DNA of 64,000 nucleotides from Panulirus ornatus (GCF_036320965.1 NC_092276.1:11794183-11858182); one strand, 5' to 3'; positions 1 to 12,870 are shown, counted from the first letter of the stretch. The notes: a model not told the origin generated them from the sequence alone. A program made the numbers and translations.

Positions 1-1
1 G

Positions 2-2174
2 CTTGGGAGGGAGACTTTTGTGAGGAAGTACCAGGAGAGACTGTGTACAGAATGGAAAAGGGTGAGTACAAAGGAGGTACGGAGAGTGGGGGAGGAATGG
101 GATGTATTTAGGGAAGCATTGATGGCTTATGGAAAAGATGCTTGTGGCATGAGAAGCGTGGGAGGTGGGTTGATTAGAAAGTGTAGTGAGTGGTGGGATG
201 AAGAAGTATGATTGTTAGTGAAAGAGAAGAGAGAGGCATTTGGACGGTTTTTGCAGGGAAGAAATGCAAATGAGTGGGAGATGCATAAAAGAAAGAGACA
301 GGAGGTCAAGAGAAAGGTGCAAGAGGTGAAAAAAAGGTGAAAAGAGAATTGGGGTGAGAGAGTGTCATTAAATTTTAGGAAGAATAAAAAGATGTTTTGG
401 AAGGAGGTAAATAAAGTGCGTAAGACAAAGGAGCAAATGGGAACTTCGGTGAAGGGGGCAAATGGGGATGTGATAACAAGTAGTGGTGATGTGAGGAGAT
501 GGAGTGAGTATTTTGAAGGTTTGTTGAATGTGTTTGATGATAGAGTGGCAGATATAGGGTGTTTTGGTCGAGGTGGTGTGCAAAGTGAGAGAGTTAGGGA
601 AAAGTATTAGGTAAACACAGAAGAGGTAGTAGAATCTTTGCGAAAGATGAAAGCCGGGAAGGCGGCAGGTTTGGATGGTATTGCAGTGGAATTTATTAAA
701 AAAGAGAGTGACTGTATTGTTGACTGGTTGGTAACGTTATTTAATGTATGTATGATTCATTGTAAGGTGCCTGTGGATTGGCGGAATGCTTCCATAGTGC
801 CATTGTACAAAGGGAAAGGGGATAATAGTGAGTGCTCAAATTACAGAGGTATAAGTTTGTTGAGTATTCCTGGTAAATTATATGGGAGGGTATTGATTGA
901 GAGGGTGAAGGCATGTACAGAGCATCAGATTGGGGAAGAACAGTGTGGTTTCAGAAGTGGTAGAGGATATGTGGATCAGGTGTTTGCTTTGAAGAATGTA
1001 TGTGAGAAATACTTAGAAAAGCAAATGGATTTGTATGTAGCATTTATGGATCTGGAGAAGGCATATGATAGAGTTGATAGAGATGCTCTGTGGAAGGTAT
1101 TAAGAATGTATGGTGTGGGAGGCAAGTTGTTAGTAGCAGTGAAAACCTTCTATCGAGGATGTAAAGAATGTGTACGTGTAGGAAGAGCGGAAAGTGATTG
1201 TTTCTCAGTGAATGTAGGTTTGCGGCAGGAGTGTGTGATGTCTTCATGGTTGTTTAATTTGTTTATGGATGGGGTTTTTAGGGAGGTGAATGCAAGACTT
1301 TTTGAAAGAGGGGTAAGTATGCAGTCTGTTGTGGACGAGAAAGCTTGGGAAGTGAGTCAGTTATTGTTCGCTGATGATTCAGCACTGGTGGCTGATTCAT
1401 GTGAGAAACTGCAAAAGCTGGTGAGTGAGTTTGGTAAAGTGTGTGAAAAAAGAAAGTTAAGAGTAAATGTGAATAAGAGTAAGGTTATTAGGTACAGTAG
1501 GGTTGGGGGTCAAATCAATTGGGAGGTGAGTTTGAATGGAGAAAAACTGGAGGAAGTAAAGTGTTTTAGATATCTGGGAGTGGATCTGGCAGCGGATGGA
1601 ACCATGGAAGCGAAAATGAATCATTGGGTGGGGGAGGGGGCGAAAATTCTTGGAGCGTTGAAGAATGTTTGGAAGTCGAGAACATTATCTCGGAAAGCAA
1701 AAATGGGTATGTTTGAAGGAATAGTGGTTCCAACAATGTTGTATGGTTGCGAGAAGTTGCCTATGGATAGAGTTGTTCGCACGAGGGTTGATGTGCTGGA
1801 AATGAGATGTTTGAGGACAATATGTGGTGTGAGGCGGTTTGATCGAGTAAGTAATGTAAGGGTAAGAGAGATGTGTGGAAATAAAAAGAGTGTGGTTGAG
1901 AGAGCAGAAGAGTGTTATTTTGAAATGGTTTGGTCACATGGAAAAAATGAGTGATGAAAGATTGACCATGAGGATATATGTGTCAGAGGTGGAGGGAACG
2001 AGGAGAAGTGGGAGACCAAATTGGAGGTGGAAAGATGGAGTGAAAAAGATTTTGAGTGATCAGGGCCTAAACATGCAGGAGGGTGAAAGGCGTGCAAGGA
2101 ATAGAATGAATTGGAACGATGTGGTGGTATACCGAGGTCGACGTGCTGTCAATGGATTGAACCAGGGCATGTGA
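2..2174 (+). pseudogene. RTE ORF2 remnant R1: linker, reverse transcriptase, C-terminal segment
   Basis: An intact copy would prime cDNA synthesis from element RNA at a nicked target. The frame carries in-frame stops at 209-211, 338-340 and 608-610, then is open from 638 to 1954 (438 aa), then shifts by one base near 1912-1925 and finishes in another frame at 2174. Within the 438-aa stretch the fingers begin with [14 protein letters not shown] (residues ~6-19), motif A is [12 protein letters not shown] (~137-148), motif B is GLRQECVMSSW (~194; the family consensus has GC and SP here), and motif C is LFADDSALVAD (~243). The C-terminus reads GRPNWRWKDGVKK. Catalytic aspartates are present but the frame is broken, so this copy is not autonomous. 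Confidence 0.85.
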
Positions 2175-2565
2175 AGCGTCTGGGGCATACCATGGAAAGT
2201 TGTGTGAGGCCTGGATGTGGAAAGGGAGCTGTGGTTTCTGTGCATAAGTACATGTCAGCTAGAGACTGAGTGTGAACGAATTGGGCCTTTGTTGTCTTTT
2301 CCTAGCACTACCTCACACACATGAGAGGTGGAGGGGGTTGTTATTCCATATGTGGCGAGGTGGCGATAGGAATAGATGAAGGGAGACAGTATGAATTATG
2401 TACATGTGCATATATGTGCATGTCTGTGTGTGTATATATATCTGTATATTGAGATGTATGGGTATGTATATTTGCGTGTGTGGACGTGTATGTATATACA
2501 TGTGTATGTGGGTGGATTGGGCCATTCTTTCGCCTGTTATCCCTGGAGATTGGGGAGAAAGAACA
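2175..2565 (+). repeat. Long-form RTE 3'UTR
   Basis: Noncoding tail of R1. It matches the tails at 5678-5929 (+), 35178-35590 (-) and 41457-41880 (-). Two related modules occur: one around 2290-2380 and one around 2505-2560, each carrying a version of the CGCTACCTCGC-type hairpin motif seen at the end of all RTE copies here. Confidence 0.7.
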
Positions 2566-2710
2566 CTTCCCACGCATTCCTCACGTGACGTAGAAGGCGA
2601 CTAAAGGGGACGGAAGCGGGGTACTGGAAACACTCCCCTCCTTGTATTTTAACTTTCTGAAAGAGGAAACAGAAGAAGGAGTCATGCGGGGAGTGCTCAT
2701 CCTCCTCAAA
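2566..2710 (+). other. Candidate RTE 5' leader
   Basis: A GC-richer 145-bp stretch separates the R1 tail from the first endonuclease codons of R2. It contains no ORF. It is the likely 5'UTR of R2 by position, but no second copy exists in the window to confirm it. Confidence 0.4.
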
Positions 2711-3499
2711 GGCTCAGGTTGGGGTGTCTAAATGTGTGTGGATGTAACCAAAATGAGCAAAAAGAAGAGATAGGTAGTATGTTTAAGGAAAGTAACCTGG
2801 ATGTTTTGGCTCTGAGTGAAACGAATTTTAATGGTAGAGGGGGAAAATGGTTTGGGAATGCCTTGGGAGTAAAGTCAGGGGTTAGTGAGAGAACAAGAGC
2901 AAGGGAAGGAATAGCACTCCTCCTGATTCAGGAGTGGTGGGAGTATGTGATAGAGTGTAAGAAAGGGAACTCTAAATTGATAATGGTAAAGCAGAAAGTG
3001 GATGGAGAGAGATGAGTGAATATTGGTGCATATGCACCTGGGCATGAGAAGAAAGATCATGAGAGGCAAGTGTTTCGGGAGCAGCTGAGTGAGTGTGTTA
3101 TTAGTTTTGATGCACGAGACCGTGTTATACTGATGGGTGATTTGAATGCAAAGTTGAGTAATGTGGCATTTGGGGGAATAATTGGTGTACATGGGGTGTT
3201 CAGTGTTGTAAATGGAAATGGTGAAGAGCTTGTAGATTAATATGCTGACAAACGATTGGTGATTGGTAATGCCAGGTTTAAAAAGAGAGATATACATAAT
3301 TATGTATACGTTTGTAAGAAGAAGAGATGGCTGGAGAGCGTTATTTGATGACGTGTTAATTGATAGGCGCGCGAAAGAGAGACTTTTGGATGTTAATGTG
3401 CTGAGAGGTGCAACTGGAGGGATGTCTGATCATTATCTTGTGGAGGCGAAGGTGAACATTTGTAGAGGTTTTCAGAAAAAAGAGAGAATGTTGGGGTGA
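2707..3499 (+). pseudogene. RTE apurinic-type endonuclease domain, R2 (broken)
   Basis: This domain would nick the target strand to start target-primed reverse transcription. Visible APE-type blocks are LNVCGCNQN near 2722, LALSETNF near 2806 (catalytic Glu region), GAYAPG near 3025, MGDLNAK near 3135, and MSDHYLVEAKV near 3421 (catalytic Asp-His pair). The frame breaks at a TGA (3013-3015, replacing the Trp of the other copies), at a TAA (3238-3240), and by a frameshift near 3285-3300. The catalytic residues survive although the protein cannot be made whole. Confidence 0.8.
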
Positions 3500-5677
3500 A
3501 AAGATTGGTGAGAGTAAGTGAGCTTGGGAAGGAGACTTGTGTGAGGAAGTACCAGGAGAGACTCAGTATAGAATGGAAAAAGGTAAGAATTTAGGACGTA
3601 AGTGGAGTGGGGGAGGAGTTTGATGTATTTAGGGAAGCAGTGATGGCTTGTGCAAAAGATGCTTGTGGCATGAGAAGCGTGGGAGGTGGTCAGATTAGAC
3701 AGGGTTGTGAGTGGTGAGATGAAGAAGTTAGATTAATATTTAAAGAAAAGAGAGAGGCATTTGGACAATTTTTGCAGGGAAATAATGCAAATGACTGGGA
3801 GATGTATAAAAGAAAGAGACAGGAGGTCAACAGAAAGGTGCAAGAGGTGAAAAAGTGGGTAATTGAGAGTTGGGGTGGGAGAGCATCATTGAATTTTAGG
3901 GAGAATATAAAGATGTTTTGGAAGGAGGTAGATAAAGTGCGTAAGACAAGGGAACAAATGGGAACTTCAATGAAGGGGGCGAATGGGGAGGTGATAACAA
4001 GTAGTGGTGACGTGAGATGGAGATGGAGTGAGCATTTTGAAGGTTTCTTGAATGTGTTTGATGATAGAGTGGCAGATATAGGGTGTTTTGGTCGAGGTGG
4101 TGTGCAAAGTGAGAGGGTTAGGGAAAATAATTTGGTAAACAGATAAGAGGTAGTAAAAGCTTTGCGAAAGGTGAAAGCCTGCAAGGCAGTGGGTTTGGAT
4201 GGTATTGCAGTAGAAATTATTAAAAAAGGGGGTGACTGTATGGTTGACTGATTGGTAAGTTTATTTAATGTATGTATGTTTCATGGTGAGGTTTCTGAGG
4301 ATTGGTGTAATGCTTGCATATTGCCATTGTAAAAAGGCAAAGGAGCTAAAAGTGAGTGGTCAAATTACAGAAGTATAAGTTTGTTGAGCATTCCTGGGAA
4401 ATTATATGGGAGGGTATTGATTGAGAGGGTGAAGGTATGTACAGAACATCAGATTGGGGAAGAGCAATGTGGTTTCCCAAGTGGTAGAGGATGTGTGGAT
4501 CAGGTGTTTGCTCTGAAGAATTTATATGAAAATACTTACAAAAGCCAATGGATTTGCATGTAGCATTCATGGATCTGGAGAAGGCATATGACAGAGTTGG
4601 AAGGTATTAAGAGTATATGGTGTGGGAGGGAAGTTGTTAGAAGCAGTGAAAAGTTTTTATTGAAGATGTAAGGCATGTGTACGTTTAGGAAGAGAGGAAA
4701 ATGATTTGGTCGCAGTGAATGTAGGTTTCCGGCAGGGGTATGTGATGTCTCCATGGCTGTTTAATTTGTTTATGGATGTGATTGTTAGGGAGGTGAATGC
4801 AAGAGTTTTGGAAAGAGGGGCAAGTATGCAGTCTGTTATGGATGAGAGAGCTTGGGAAGTGAGTCAGTTGTTGTTCCCTGTTGATACAGCGCTGGTGGCT
4901 GATTCGTGTGAGAAACTGCAGAAGCTGTTGACTGAGTTTGGTAAAGTGTGTGAAAGATGAAAGTTAAGAGTAAATGTGAATAAGAAGAAGGCTATTAGGG
5001 ACAGTATGGTTGAGGGACAAGTCAATTGGGAGGTAAGTTTGAATGGACAAAAACTGAAGGAAGTGAAATGTTTTGGATATCTGGGAGTGAATTTGGCAGC
5101 GGATGGAACCATGGCAGCGGAAGTGAATCATAGGGTGGGGGAGGGGGCGAAAATTCTGGTAGCCTTGAAGAATGTGTGGAAGACGAGAACACTATCTCGG
5201 AAAGCAAAGATGGGTATGTTTGAAGGAATAGTGGTTCCAACAATGTTATATGATTGTGAGGCATGGGCTATGGATAGAGTTGTGCGGAGGAGGGTGGATA
5301 TGCTGGAAATGAGATGTTTGAGGACAATATGTGGTGTGAGTTGGTTTGACCGAGCAAGTAATGATAGGGTAAGAGAGATGTGTGGTAATAAAAAGTGTGT
5401 GGTTGAAAGAGCAGAAAAGGGTGTTTTGAAATGGTTTGGTCACATGGAGAGAATGAGTGAGGAAAGATTGCCCAAACGCATATATGTGTTAGAAGTGGAG
5501 GGAACGAGAAGAAGTGGGAGACCAAATAGGAGGTGGAGAGATGGAGTGAAAAAGATTTTGAGTGATCGGGGCCTAAACATGCAGGAGGGTGAAAGGCGTG
5601 CAAGGAATAGAGTGAATTGGAACGATGTTGCATACTGGGGTCGACGTGTTGTCAATGGATTAAACCAAGGTATGTGA
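3500..5677 (+). pseudogene. RTE linker, RT and C-terminus, R2 (broken, motif C mutated)
   Basis: The frame continues from the endonuclease through the linker (3772-4146 open; FRENIKMFWKEVDKVRK), the RT fingers (several stops between 4146 and 4380), the palm and the C-terminus. A small deletion near 4600 removes codons right after motif A. A TGA at 4958-4960 interrupts the block 4706-5677. The catalytic FADD box reads FPVD, losing the first catalytic Asp, so the RT is dead apart from its stops. The ORF ends with the longer RGRRVVNGLNQGM-type C-terminus typical of the old subfamily. Confidence 0.8.
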
Positions 5678-5923
5678 AGCGTCTGCGGTAAACCATGGAA
5701 AGTTCTGTGTGGCCTGAATGTGGAAAGGGAGCTATTGTTTCCGTACATTATTACATGACAGCTAGAGACAATATGAACGAATGTTGCCTTTGTTGTCTTT
5801 TTTTAGCGCTACCACGCGCACATGAGGGGGAAGGGGATTGTTATCTCATGTTTGGCGGGGTGGCGATGGGAATGAATAAAGGCAGACAGTGTGAATTATG
5901 TACATGGCATATATGTATATGTC

Positions 5924-5929
<6 letters not shown>
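5678..5929 (+). repeat. Long-form RTE 3'UTR of R2, truncated by (AT)n
   Basis: Tail of R2 matching 2175-2440. It stops inside the TA-rich part of the UTR, where an (AT)n tract takes over, so the terminal hairpin motif is missing. Confidence 0.7.

Positions 5930-6017
<88 letters not shown>
5930..6017. repeat. (AT)n microsatellite
   Basis: Uninterrupted AT dinucleotides between the R2 3'UTR (+) and the R3 fragment (-). Confidence 0.98.
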
Positions 6018-6018
<1 letters not shown>

Positions 6019-7645
6019 TCGTTCCCTCCACCTCCGACACATATATCCTCTTGGTCAATCTTTCCTCACTCATTCTCTCCATGTGCCCAAACCATTTCAA
6101 AACACCCTCTTCTGCTCTCTCAACCACGCTCTTTTTATTTCCACACATCTCTCTTACCCTTACGTTACTTACTCGATCAAACCACCTCACACCACACATT
6201 GTCCTCAAACATCTCATTTCCAGCACATCCATCCTCCTGCGCACAACTCTATCCATAGCCCACGCCTCGCAACCATACAACATTGTTGGAACCACTATTC
6301 CTTCAAACATACCCATTTTTGCTTTCCGAGATAATGTTCTCGACTTCCACACATTTTTCAAGGCTCCCAAAATTTTCGCCCCCTCCCCCACCCTATGATC
6401 CACTTCCGCTTCCATGGTTCCATCCGCTGACAGATCCACTCCCAGATATCTAAAACACTTCACTTCCTCCAGTTTTTCTCCATTCAAACTCACCTCCCAA
6501 TTGACTTGACCCTCAACCCTACTGTACCTAATAACCTTGCTCTTATTCACATTTACTCTTAACTTTCTTCTTCCACACACTTTACCAAACTCAGTCACCA
6601 GCTTCTGCAGTTTCTCACATGAATCAGCCACCAGCGCTGTATCATCAGCGAACAACAACTGACTCACTTCCCAAGCTCTCTCATCCCCAACAGACTTCAT
6701 ACTTGCCCCTCTTTCCAAAACTCTTGCATTTACCTCCCTAACAACCCCATCCATAAACAAATTAAACAACCATGGAGACATCACACACCCCTGCCGCAAA
6801 CCTACATTCACTGAGAACCAATCACTTTCCTCTCTTCCTACACGTACACATGCCTTACATCCTCGATAAAAACTTTTCACTGCTTCTAACAACTTGCCTC
6901 CCACACCATATATTCTTAATACCTTCCACAGAGCATCTCTATCAACTCTATCATATGCCTTCTCCAGATCCATAAATGCTACATACAAATCCATTTGCTT
7001 TTCTAAGTATTTCTCACATACATTCTTCAAAGCAAACACCTGATCCACACATCCTCTACCACTTCTGAAACCGCACTGCTCTTCCCCAATCTGATGCTCT
7101 GTACATGCCTTCACCCTCTCAATCAATACCCACCCATATAATTTACCAGGAATACTCAACAAACTTATACCTCTGTAATTTGAGCACTCACTCTTATCCC
7201 CTTTGCCTTTGTACAATGGCACTATGCACGCATTCCGCCAATCCTCAGGCACCTCACCATGAGTCATACATACATTAAATAACCTTACCAACCAGTCAAC
7301 AATACAGTCACCCCCTTTTTTAATAAATTCCACTGCAATACCATCCAAACCTGCTGCCTTGCCGGCTTTCATCTTCCGCAAAGCTTTTACTACCTCTTCT
7401 CTGTTTACCAAATCATTTTCCCTAACCCTCTCACTTTGCACACCACCTCGACCAAAACACCCTATATCTGCCACTCTGTCATCAGACACATTCAACAAAC
7501 CTTCAAAATACTCATTCCATCTCCTTCTCACATCACCACTACTTGTTATCACCTCCCCATTTACGCCCTTCACTGAAGTTCCCATTTGCTCCCTTGTCTT
7601 ACGCACCCTATTTACCTCCTTCCAGAACATCTTTTTATTCTCCCT

Positions 7646-7647
<2 letters not shown>
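6018..7647 (-). mobile_element. RTE internal fragment R3, bounded by (AT)n on both sides
   Basis: A 1.63-kb piece from the middle of the element. It lacks the endonuclease and most of the linker at one end and the last ~50 codons plus 3'UTR at the other. Both ends fall exactly at (AT)n tracts. A normal LINE insertion keeps its 3' end, so this copy arose by something other than simple 5' truncation. Confidence 0.9.
6018..7647 (-). CDS. RTE reverse transcriptase, intact internal frame (R3)
   Basis: The minus strand is open for the whole fragment, from [17 protein letters not shown] to [12 protein letters not shown], with no stop or frameshift. It holds the fingers ([14 protein letters not shown]), motif A ([12 protein letters not shown]), motif B ([13 protein letters not shown]), motif C ([11 protein letters not shown]) and the thumb. 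The open frame extends 5' and 3' into the flanking (AT)n as Ile-Tyr repeats, giving a nominal 684-aa ORF at 5846-7900; those extensions are not real protein. Sequence is very close to R4, R6, R7, R11 and R13, so this is a young fragment. Without a start, a C-terminus or a promoter it is unlikely to be expressed. Confidence 0.75.

Positions 7648-7722
<75 letters not shown>
7648..7722. repeat. (AT)n microsatellite
   Basis: AT dinucleotides with one irregular patch near 7680. It abuts R3 at an AAAT shared with the element sequence. Confidence 0.97.
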
Positions 7723-7723
<1 letters not shown>

Positions 7724-7862
7724 GGTGAGATGTATAGATATATATATTTGCGTGTGTAGACGTGTATGTATATACATGTGGTGTATGGGTGGGTATTGCC
7801 ATTTCTTTCGTCTGTTTCCTTGCGCTACCTTGCTAACGCGGGAGACAGCGATAAAGCAGATA
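7723..7862 (+). mobile_element. Isolated RTE 3' tail
   Basis: About 140 bp matching the end of the RTE 3'UTR, including the terminal hairpin motif CGCTACCTTGCTAACGCGGG at about 7828-7847. It lies on the strand opposite to R3. Confidence 0.75.
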
Positions 7863-7871
7863 AGTATATAT

Positions 7872-8890
<1,019 letters not shown>

Positions 8891-10015
8891 ATGTCCTCGA
8901 CTGTCTCTCTTTCTTGTATCCTCAATGTTTACCCTTTTTATTTCCTCACAGGCGTAGTCATTATCACAAAAGCCTTTCTAGGAATTAAACCTTTGCCCAA
9001 ATGGGATTCATATACATTTTTCCAAACTTTCTACGTTCACCCAGCAGCCATAAAATTAACGAGGCGTATATGTGTGTACAACAAACACCAATTTTAACAA
9101 CTGTAGCGCCGTATTTCATATTCTCTTTTTCTGTTTTGCCAATGTTTCCCTTTTTTTGTTCGGTTGATCAGTTTTCGTTAACCGCGTCTTGTTTCTATGT
9201 AATTCTATCATTCAATAATTATGCTTTTTCAGTGTGGTGTCAGGACGCAGACTCCCAGGCTCATCTGTGCTAACAAACTCCGGAGGGGATTTCTTTGTAC
9301 CACAAAACGGTTCCCCCACATTTTTACACAGAGTTAAACCCTCCTATTTATTTTCCCGCAGCTGCATTGTTCCCGGCTGCCCTGCCGTTGATTTACCTTT
9401 CCAGCTGGCTCCCCTGATATTCACATTCCATTTTACGAAAACCTCGAACATTTCTGTTTTTCCTCAACATCCATCGTCTCTTTTTCCCCTCTCTTTGTAT
9501 TTCTTTCTCACTCACTTATAAAGACATATAAACATATAAACAAATTTTTGCATTTCCTTGAGACGGGAAGGCGCGTTTCGGCATCCCAGCAACATTTCAG
9601 TCACATCTAAAACTTACATCATTAAGATTTCTATATTTCTAATGGAGTTAGAGCAGCACCATTGGTATGAACCTTCAGGGATATCTCACAATATTGTCCA
9701 GCGAAAGAGTCACAAACCTGCCTCGCTGCCTCAGCTGGACATGACAGACGACAGTGACTCTCCTCTCGCATTCTGCCGTCATCCTAACTTCTACAGCAGC
9801 TGATCACCTCAGCTGAGATATCCTTGGCTTTAACTCCTATAGTCGCTGTAATACCTAGGAATGGATAGACGCTGAGTTCTGGTTACTACCTTATCTGCAG
9901 TGTTGAGTTGGACAGTTCTGACCACTTCATGGTGCATCTTTGCATTTTCCGTGAACGGCAACAATGATAAGACAATATGTCTTATTCTGTTCTAAATCTG
10001 TAACACAAAAGTGTG
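8891..10015. other. Unassigned sequence
   Basis: I see only short ORFs (up to 95 codons) with no recognisable domain, and no tandem structure. It could include decayed Penelope sequence next to 8890. Confidence 0.4.
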
Positions 10016-10410
10016 ATCTCTTGCTCCCTCCAGATCTGCAGCAAATATCTTTAGCTCAGGTCCTGCCGGGTATAATGACGATTTCTGAAAGATCCCTGGC
10101 TCCTGATGGGTAGCATAAGACCACTGGCGAGATATCTGGTTCCTGTAGGGTATGACAATATCACTGGGAAGCATTACACTAGGGGTCTCTGACTCCTGAT
10201 TGGCATAATGATAATATTGAGGGACGTCTGGCTCCTTCTGTGTGTAACACTTTTAAGGGGCCTCTGATTCCTGTGGCTGTAGCATCATTGAAGGGCCCCT
10301 GGCTCTTACCGGAGGTGACAATATCAGTAGCGGTCTCTAGTTCCTACTGGAAGTGACAGCACAACAGAGGGGCCTCTAGTACCTACTGGTTTTGATAGTA
10401 TCGGTATTCG
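10016..10410. repeat. Degenerate ~40-bp minisatellite
   Basis: About ten imperfect units are marked by recurring CTCTGGCTCCT-like and GTATGACAATATCA-like blocks, for example near 10110, 10150, 10220, 10260, 10300 and 10370. Unit length varies by a few bases. Confidence 0.6.
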
Positions 10411-10658
10411 ATAGACTAGCACAAATGAAGACGTCAGCAAAGGCTACGTGCCTTAAAGTGAACCACTGTCAAGTGCATATTAAGACACAGAGTAGTTGAT
10501 AAACGTAGAGAATCATGCGGAATTTTAGGGATGAGGGATACCTGACCACATATGACCTGTGGCTCGACCGGAGAGACAATACAGAGCTTGCATATTAATA
10601 TTCACAGTTCTTTTAGTCAGATTAGACTAAGCCTTTTATCTTTATAAACACCCACTCA

Positions 10659-10659
<1 letters not shown>

Positions 10660-10730
<71 letters not shown>
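10660..10730. repeat. (AC)n microsatellite
   Basis: Pure CA/AC dinucleotides over about 70 bp. Confidence 0.98.
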
Positions 10731-10731
<1 letters not shown>

Positions 10732-11265
10732 TTAAGATATTAGCAAGCATACCGAGATACACAGAACCACATACAAAGACGATAGATACACACAAACGGA
10801 TATGCACAAACCCGGTATTCATTACACGCCTGAACAACACATGCTGGGAAAGAAATTCGGCATCGTTTCCACCAGGTGCGTACCCGAAGTTTACACTTCA
10901 GGTGTGTATTAGGACTTATTCCTCAAATATACATAACTTGATTGGGATTTTTCTTGGCTTAACCACTATAAACACCGTAAACACTGATGCTGGAAGATCA
11001 TGAGTTCGTATCCTTGCTTCTGTACATGATGCCAAGCGTCCGATATTATAAATTTCCCCTAAGCACTAACATGAACCTCCCTCCCCATAACGCTGGTACT
11101 AGTTCCCCTTCCAACAAATCAGTATTGTTATCCTTTCCCAGTACGCTAATAATGATGTTCCTTATCCCATCGCATTACTATCAACGTCCTTCTTCAGCTT
11201 ACTAATATTGATTAACCTCCTCAATACACTAGATTTTGGCGTCCCTCTCCAAGCCACATATTGAA

Positions 11266-11436
11266 CCCCTAGCAGACAGATTATCATCCTGCTCCTCCTC
11301 CTTACACCCTAGCAGATGCAGATTATCTTCCCTACGCCTCCTCCTCACACCTTAGCAGACGCAGTTTATCTTCCTGCTCCTCCTCCTCACTCCCTAGCAG
11401 ACGCAGATTATATTTTTGCGCCTCCTCCTCACATCC
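11266..11436. repeat. 42-bp minisatellite, about four units
   Basis: Units start with CCCTAGCAGACGCAG and end with CCTCCTCCTCACA. They differ at several positions. Confidence 0.85.
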
Positions 11437-11863
11437 CCTTAAGCTCTATACCTCTCAGAACTTCCAGTTCCTCCTCATTCTTCACTTCACCATCTCACGC
11501 CATCTACGCATTGCAGGTACGGCAGCAGGTCTGATATTGGCTCAAATACTGGATTTCAGACATGCAAGTCCCCGATAAATGACTGAAGGCAATGGTAAAA
11601 ATAATCATTAGTGAAACGTGCTTTGAAAGCTAAACAACAGCATCGATCTGTATTAAGCATGCTCTTTACTACAGTAAAAAAAAAAAGTGTAGTATGCATG
11701 TGATACCTTACTAACTACACAGTGGGTAGAATGCCTATCGTTACGCTCACATACACGGACTGGTGCCTCTACCTTTTAGTACAAACTGACTTCTTTAACA
11801 CCTACATTGAGTATTACCTCAGACGAGCGCCACAGCATTCAGGAACAATCATTAATATACAAA

Positions 11864-11864
<1 letters not shown>

Positions 11865-11925
<61 letters not shown>
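11865..11925. repeat. (AC)n microsatellite
   Basis: Pure AC dinucleotides over about 60 bp. Confidence 0.98.
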
Positions 11926-11929
<4 letters not shown>

Positions 11930-12449
11930 TACACAGGTATCCATATATATCTGTTCCGGTAGCCTCCCTGCCCTCACCTTTGCTTGCTTCAGATATAACT
12001 TTATGTGTTGATATGATGCGATAGGATAACAGTGTGCAAGATGCTCATATCTACACCCGATGTATCCTACCCTCAAAGAATATTGAACACATAAAAAGTT
12101 ATCTCCTCACAGAAGCCATATTTCCAAGGACTTATACTTTTACGACCCTCTTCCTAGTGATATCATATGCTCTGCACTTAAGATCATTACAAAATACTAA
12201 CTTTATCTCTACCGAAAAGTGATATGACACCCCACGTATATTCCGTATGTAAAGGAACAAAAAGAAGTTTAAATAGCAGCAGACCATCTAGTCCTTTGGA
12301 TGCTGTTTGTGATAGTAGAAGATATCAGAACTAGAAGTCTAGTGTTGTTTAAGTAGAAAGGCATATAGATGATTGAAAGGGAAAATCTGCATTTATATTA
12401 CTGCTTTCGACCTTTCCAATCGGTGAATTATTACATATGTTAACAGTCC
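11926..12449. other. Unassigned sequence
   Basis: Only short ORFs (up to 74 codons, partly in the AC repeat) and no recognisable element. Confidence 0.4.
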
Positions 12450-12870
12450 TATACAACTAGGTTAGGAAAGTCCGCAAACCAGATGAAAGAGCCAAAACAG
12501 CTGGATCTAGAAGGGACGATAACCAGGATAGGAAGGTAAGACAACCAGGTCAGGTAACTAGGAGTAATAGTTCAGGAAGCTAAGACAACTAGATCAAAAG
12601 TGTTTGGAAGTTAGTTCAGGAAGGTACGCGACCAAGGCAGGAAGATAAGACAGCTAGATTAGAAAGCTAAGAAAGCCAAGGCAGTGAGCTATGATGTCCT
12701 GACCAGGACACTTAGACAGACAAATTAGGAAGCATCTTTAGTCAGGTCAGAAAGATAAGACAGCGAGACTAGGACCCAATAGAGCAAAGTCAGCAAGCTA
12801 TGAAAGCTAGGTCAAAATGATACTAAAACAGGACTGACCGAGCTAGTCCTGCCATCTTCTCTTTACAAGC
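12450..12870 (-). repeat. Degenerate 22-bp minisatellite, inverse orientation of the 27-32 kb array
   Basis: Recurring CAGGAAGCTAAGACA and ACCAGGTCAGGAAG blocks are the reverse complement of the unit that fills 27440-32370. About 19 units would fit. Confidence 0.75.

Larger units (their letters stand above)
1..2565 (+). mobile_element. RTE-type LINE copy R1 (old subfamily, long 3'UTR, 5' end outside window)
   Basis: This is a non-LTR retrotransposon copy whose endonuclease half lies before the window. It runs through the endonuclease-RT linker, the RT and the C-terminal segment to a ~390-bp 3'UTR. The long 3'UTR carries the TA-rich stretch around 2400-2500, which is missing from the younger copies at 33.6, 37-39, 40, 47, 50-53, 58-60 and 63 kb. 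Copy R2 follows directly head to tail, so the boundary at about 2565 is inferred from where the conserved 3' tail decays. Assignment to the RTE superfamily rests on the short EN-linker-RT layout without a separate ORF1 and on the C-terminal GRPNWRWKDG segment. Confidence 0.85.
2566..5929 (+). mobile_element. RTE-type LINE copy R2, nearly full length but degenerate
   Basis: This is the only copy in the window with a candidate 5' leader (2566-2710), an endonuclease, linker, RT, C-terminus and long 3'UTR in order. It starts where R1 ends, so R1 and R2 form a head-to-tail pair. Its 3' end runs into an (AT)n tract at 5930. Many substitutions, several stops and small deletions mark it as one of the oldest copies. 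Confidence 0.8.

Noticed and set aside
2313..2604. Tyr/Val/Cys-rich ORFs of 68-86 codons in the RTE 3'UTR
   Set aside because: They lie in the TA/TG-rich UTR and are not kept in the other copies.
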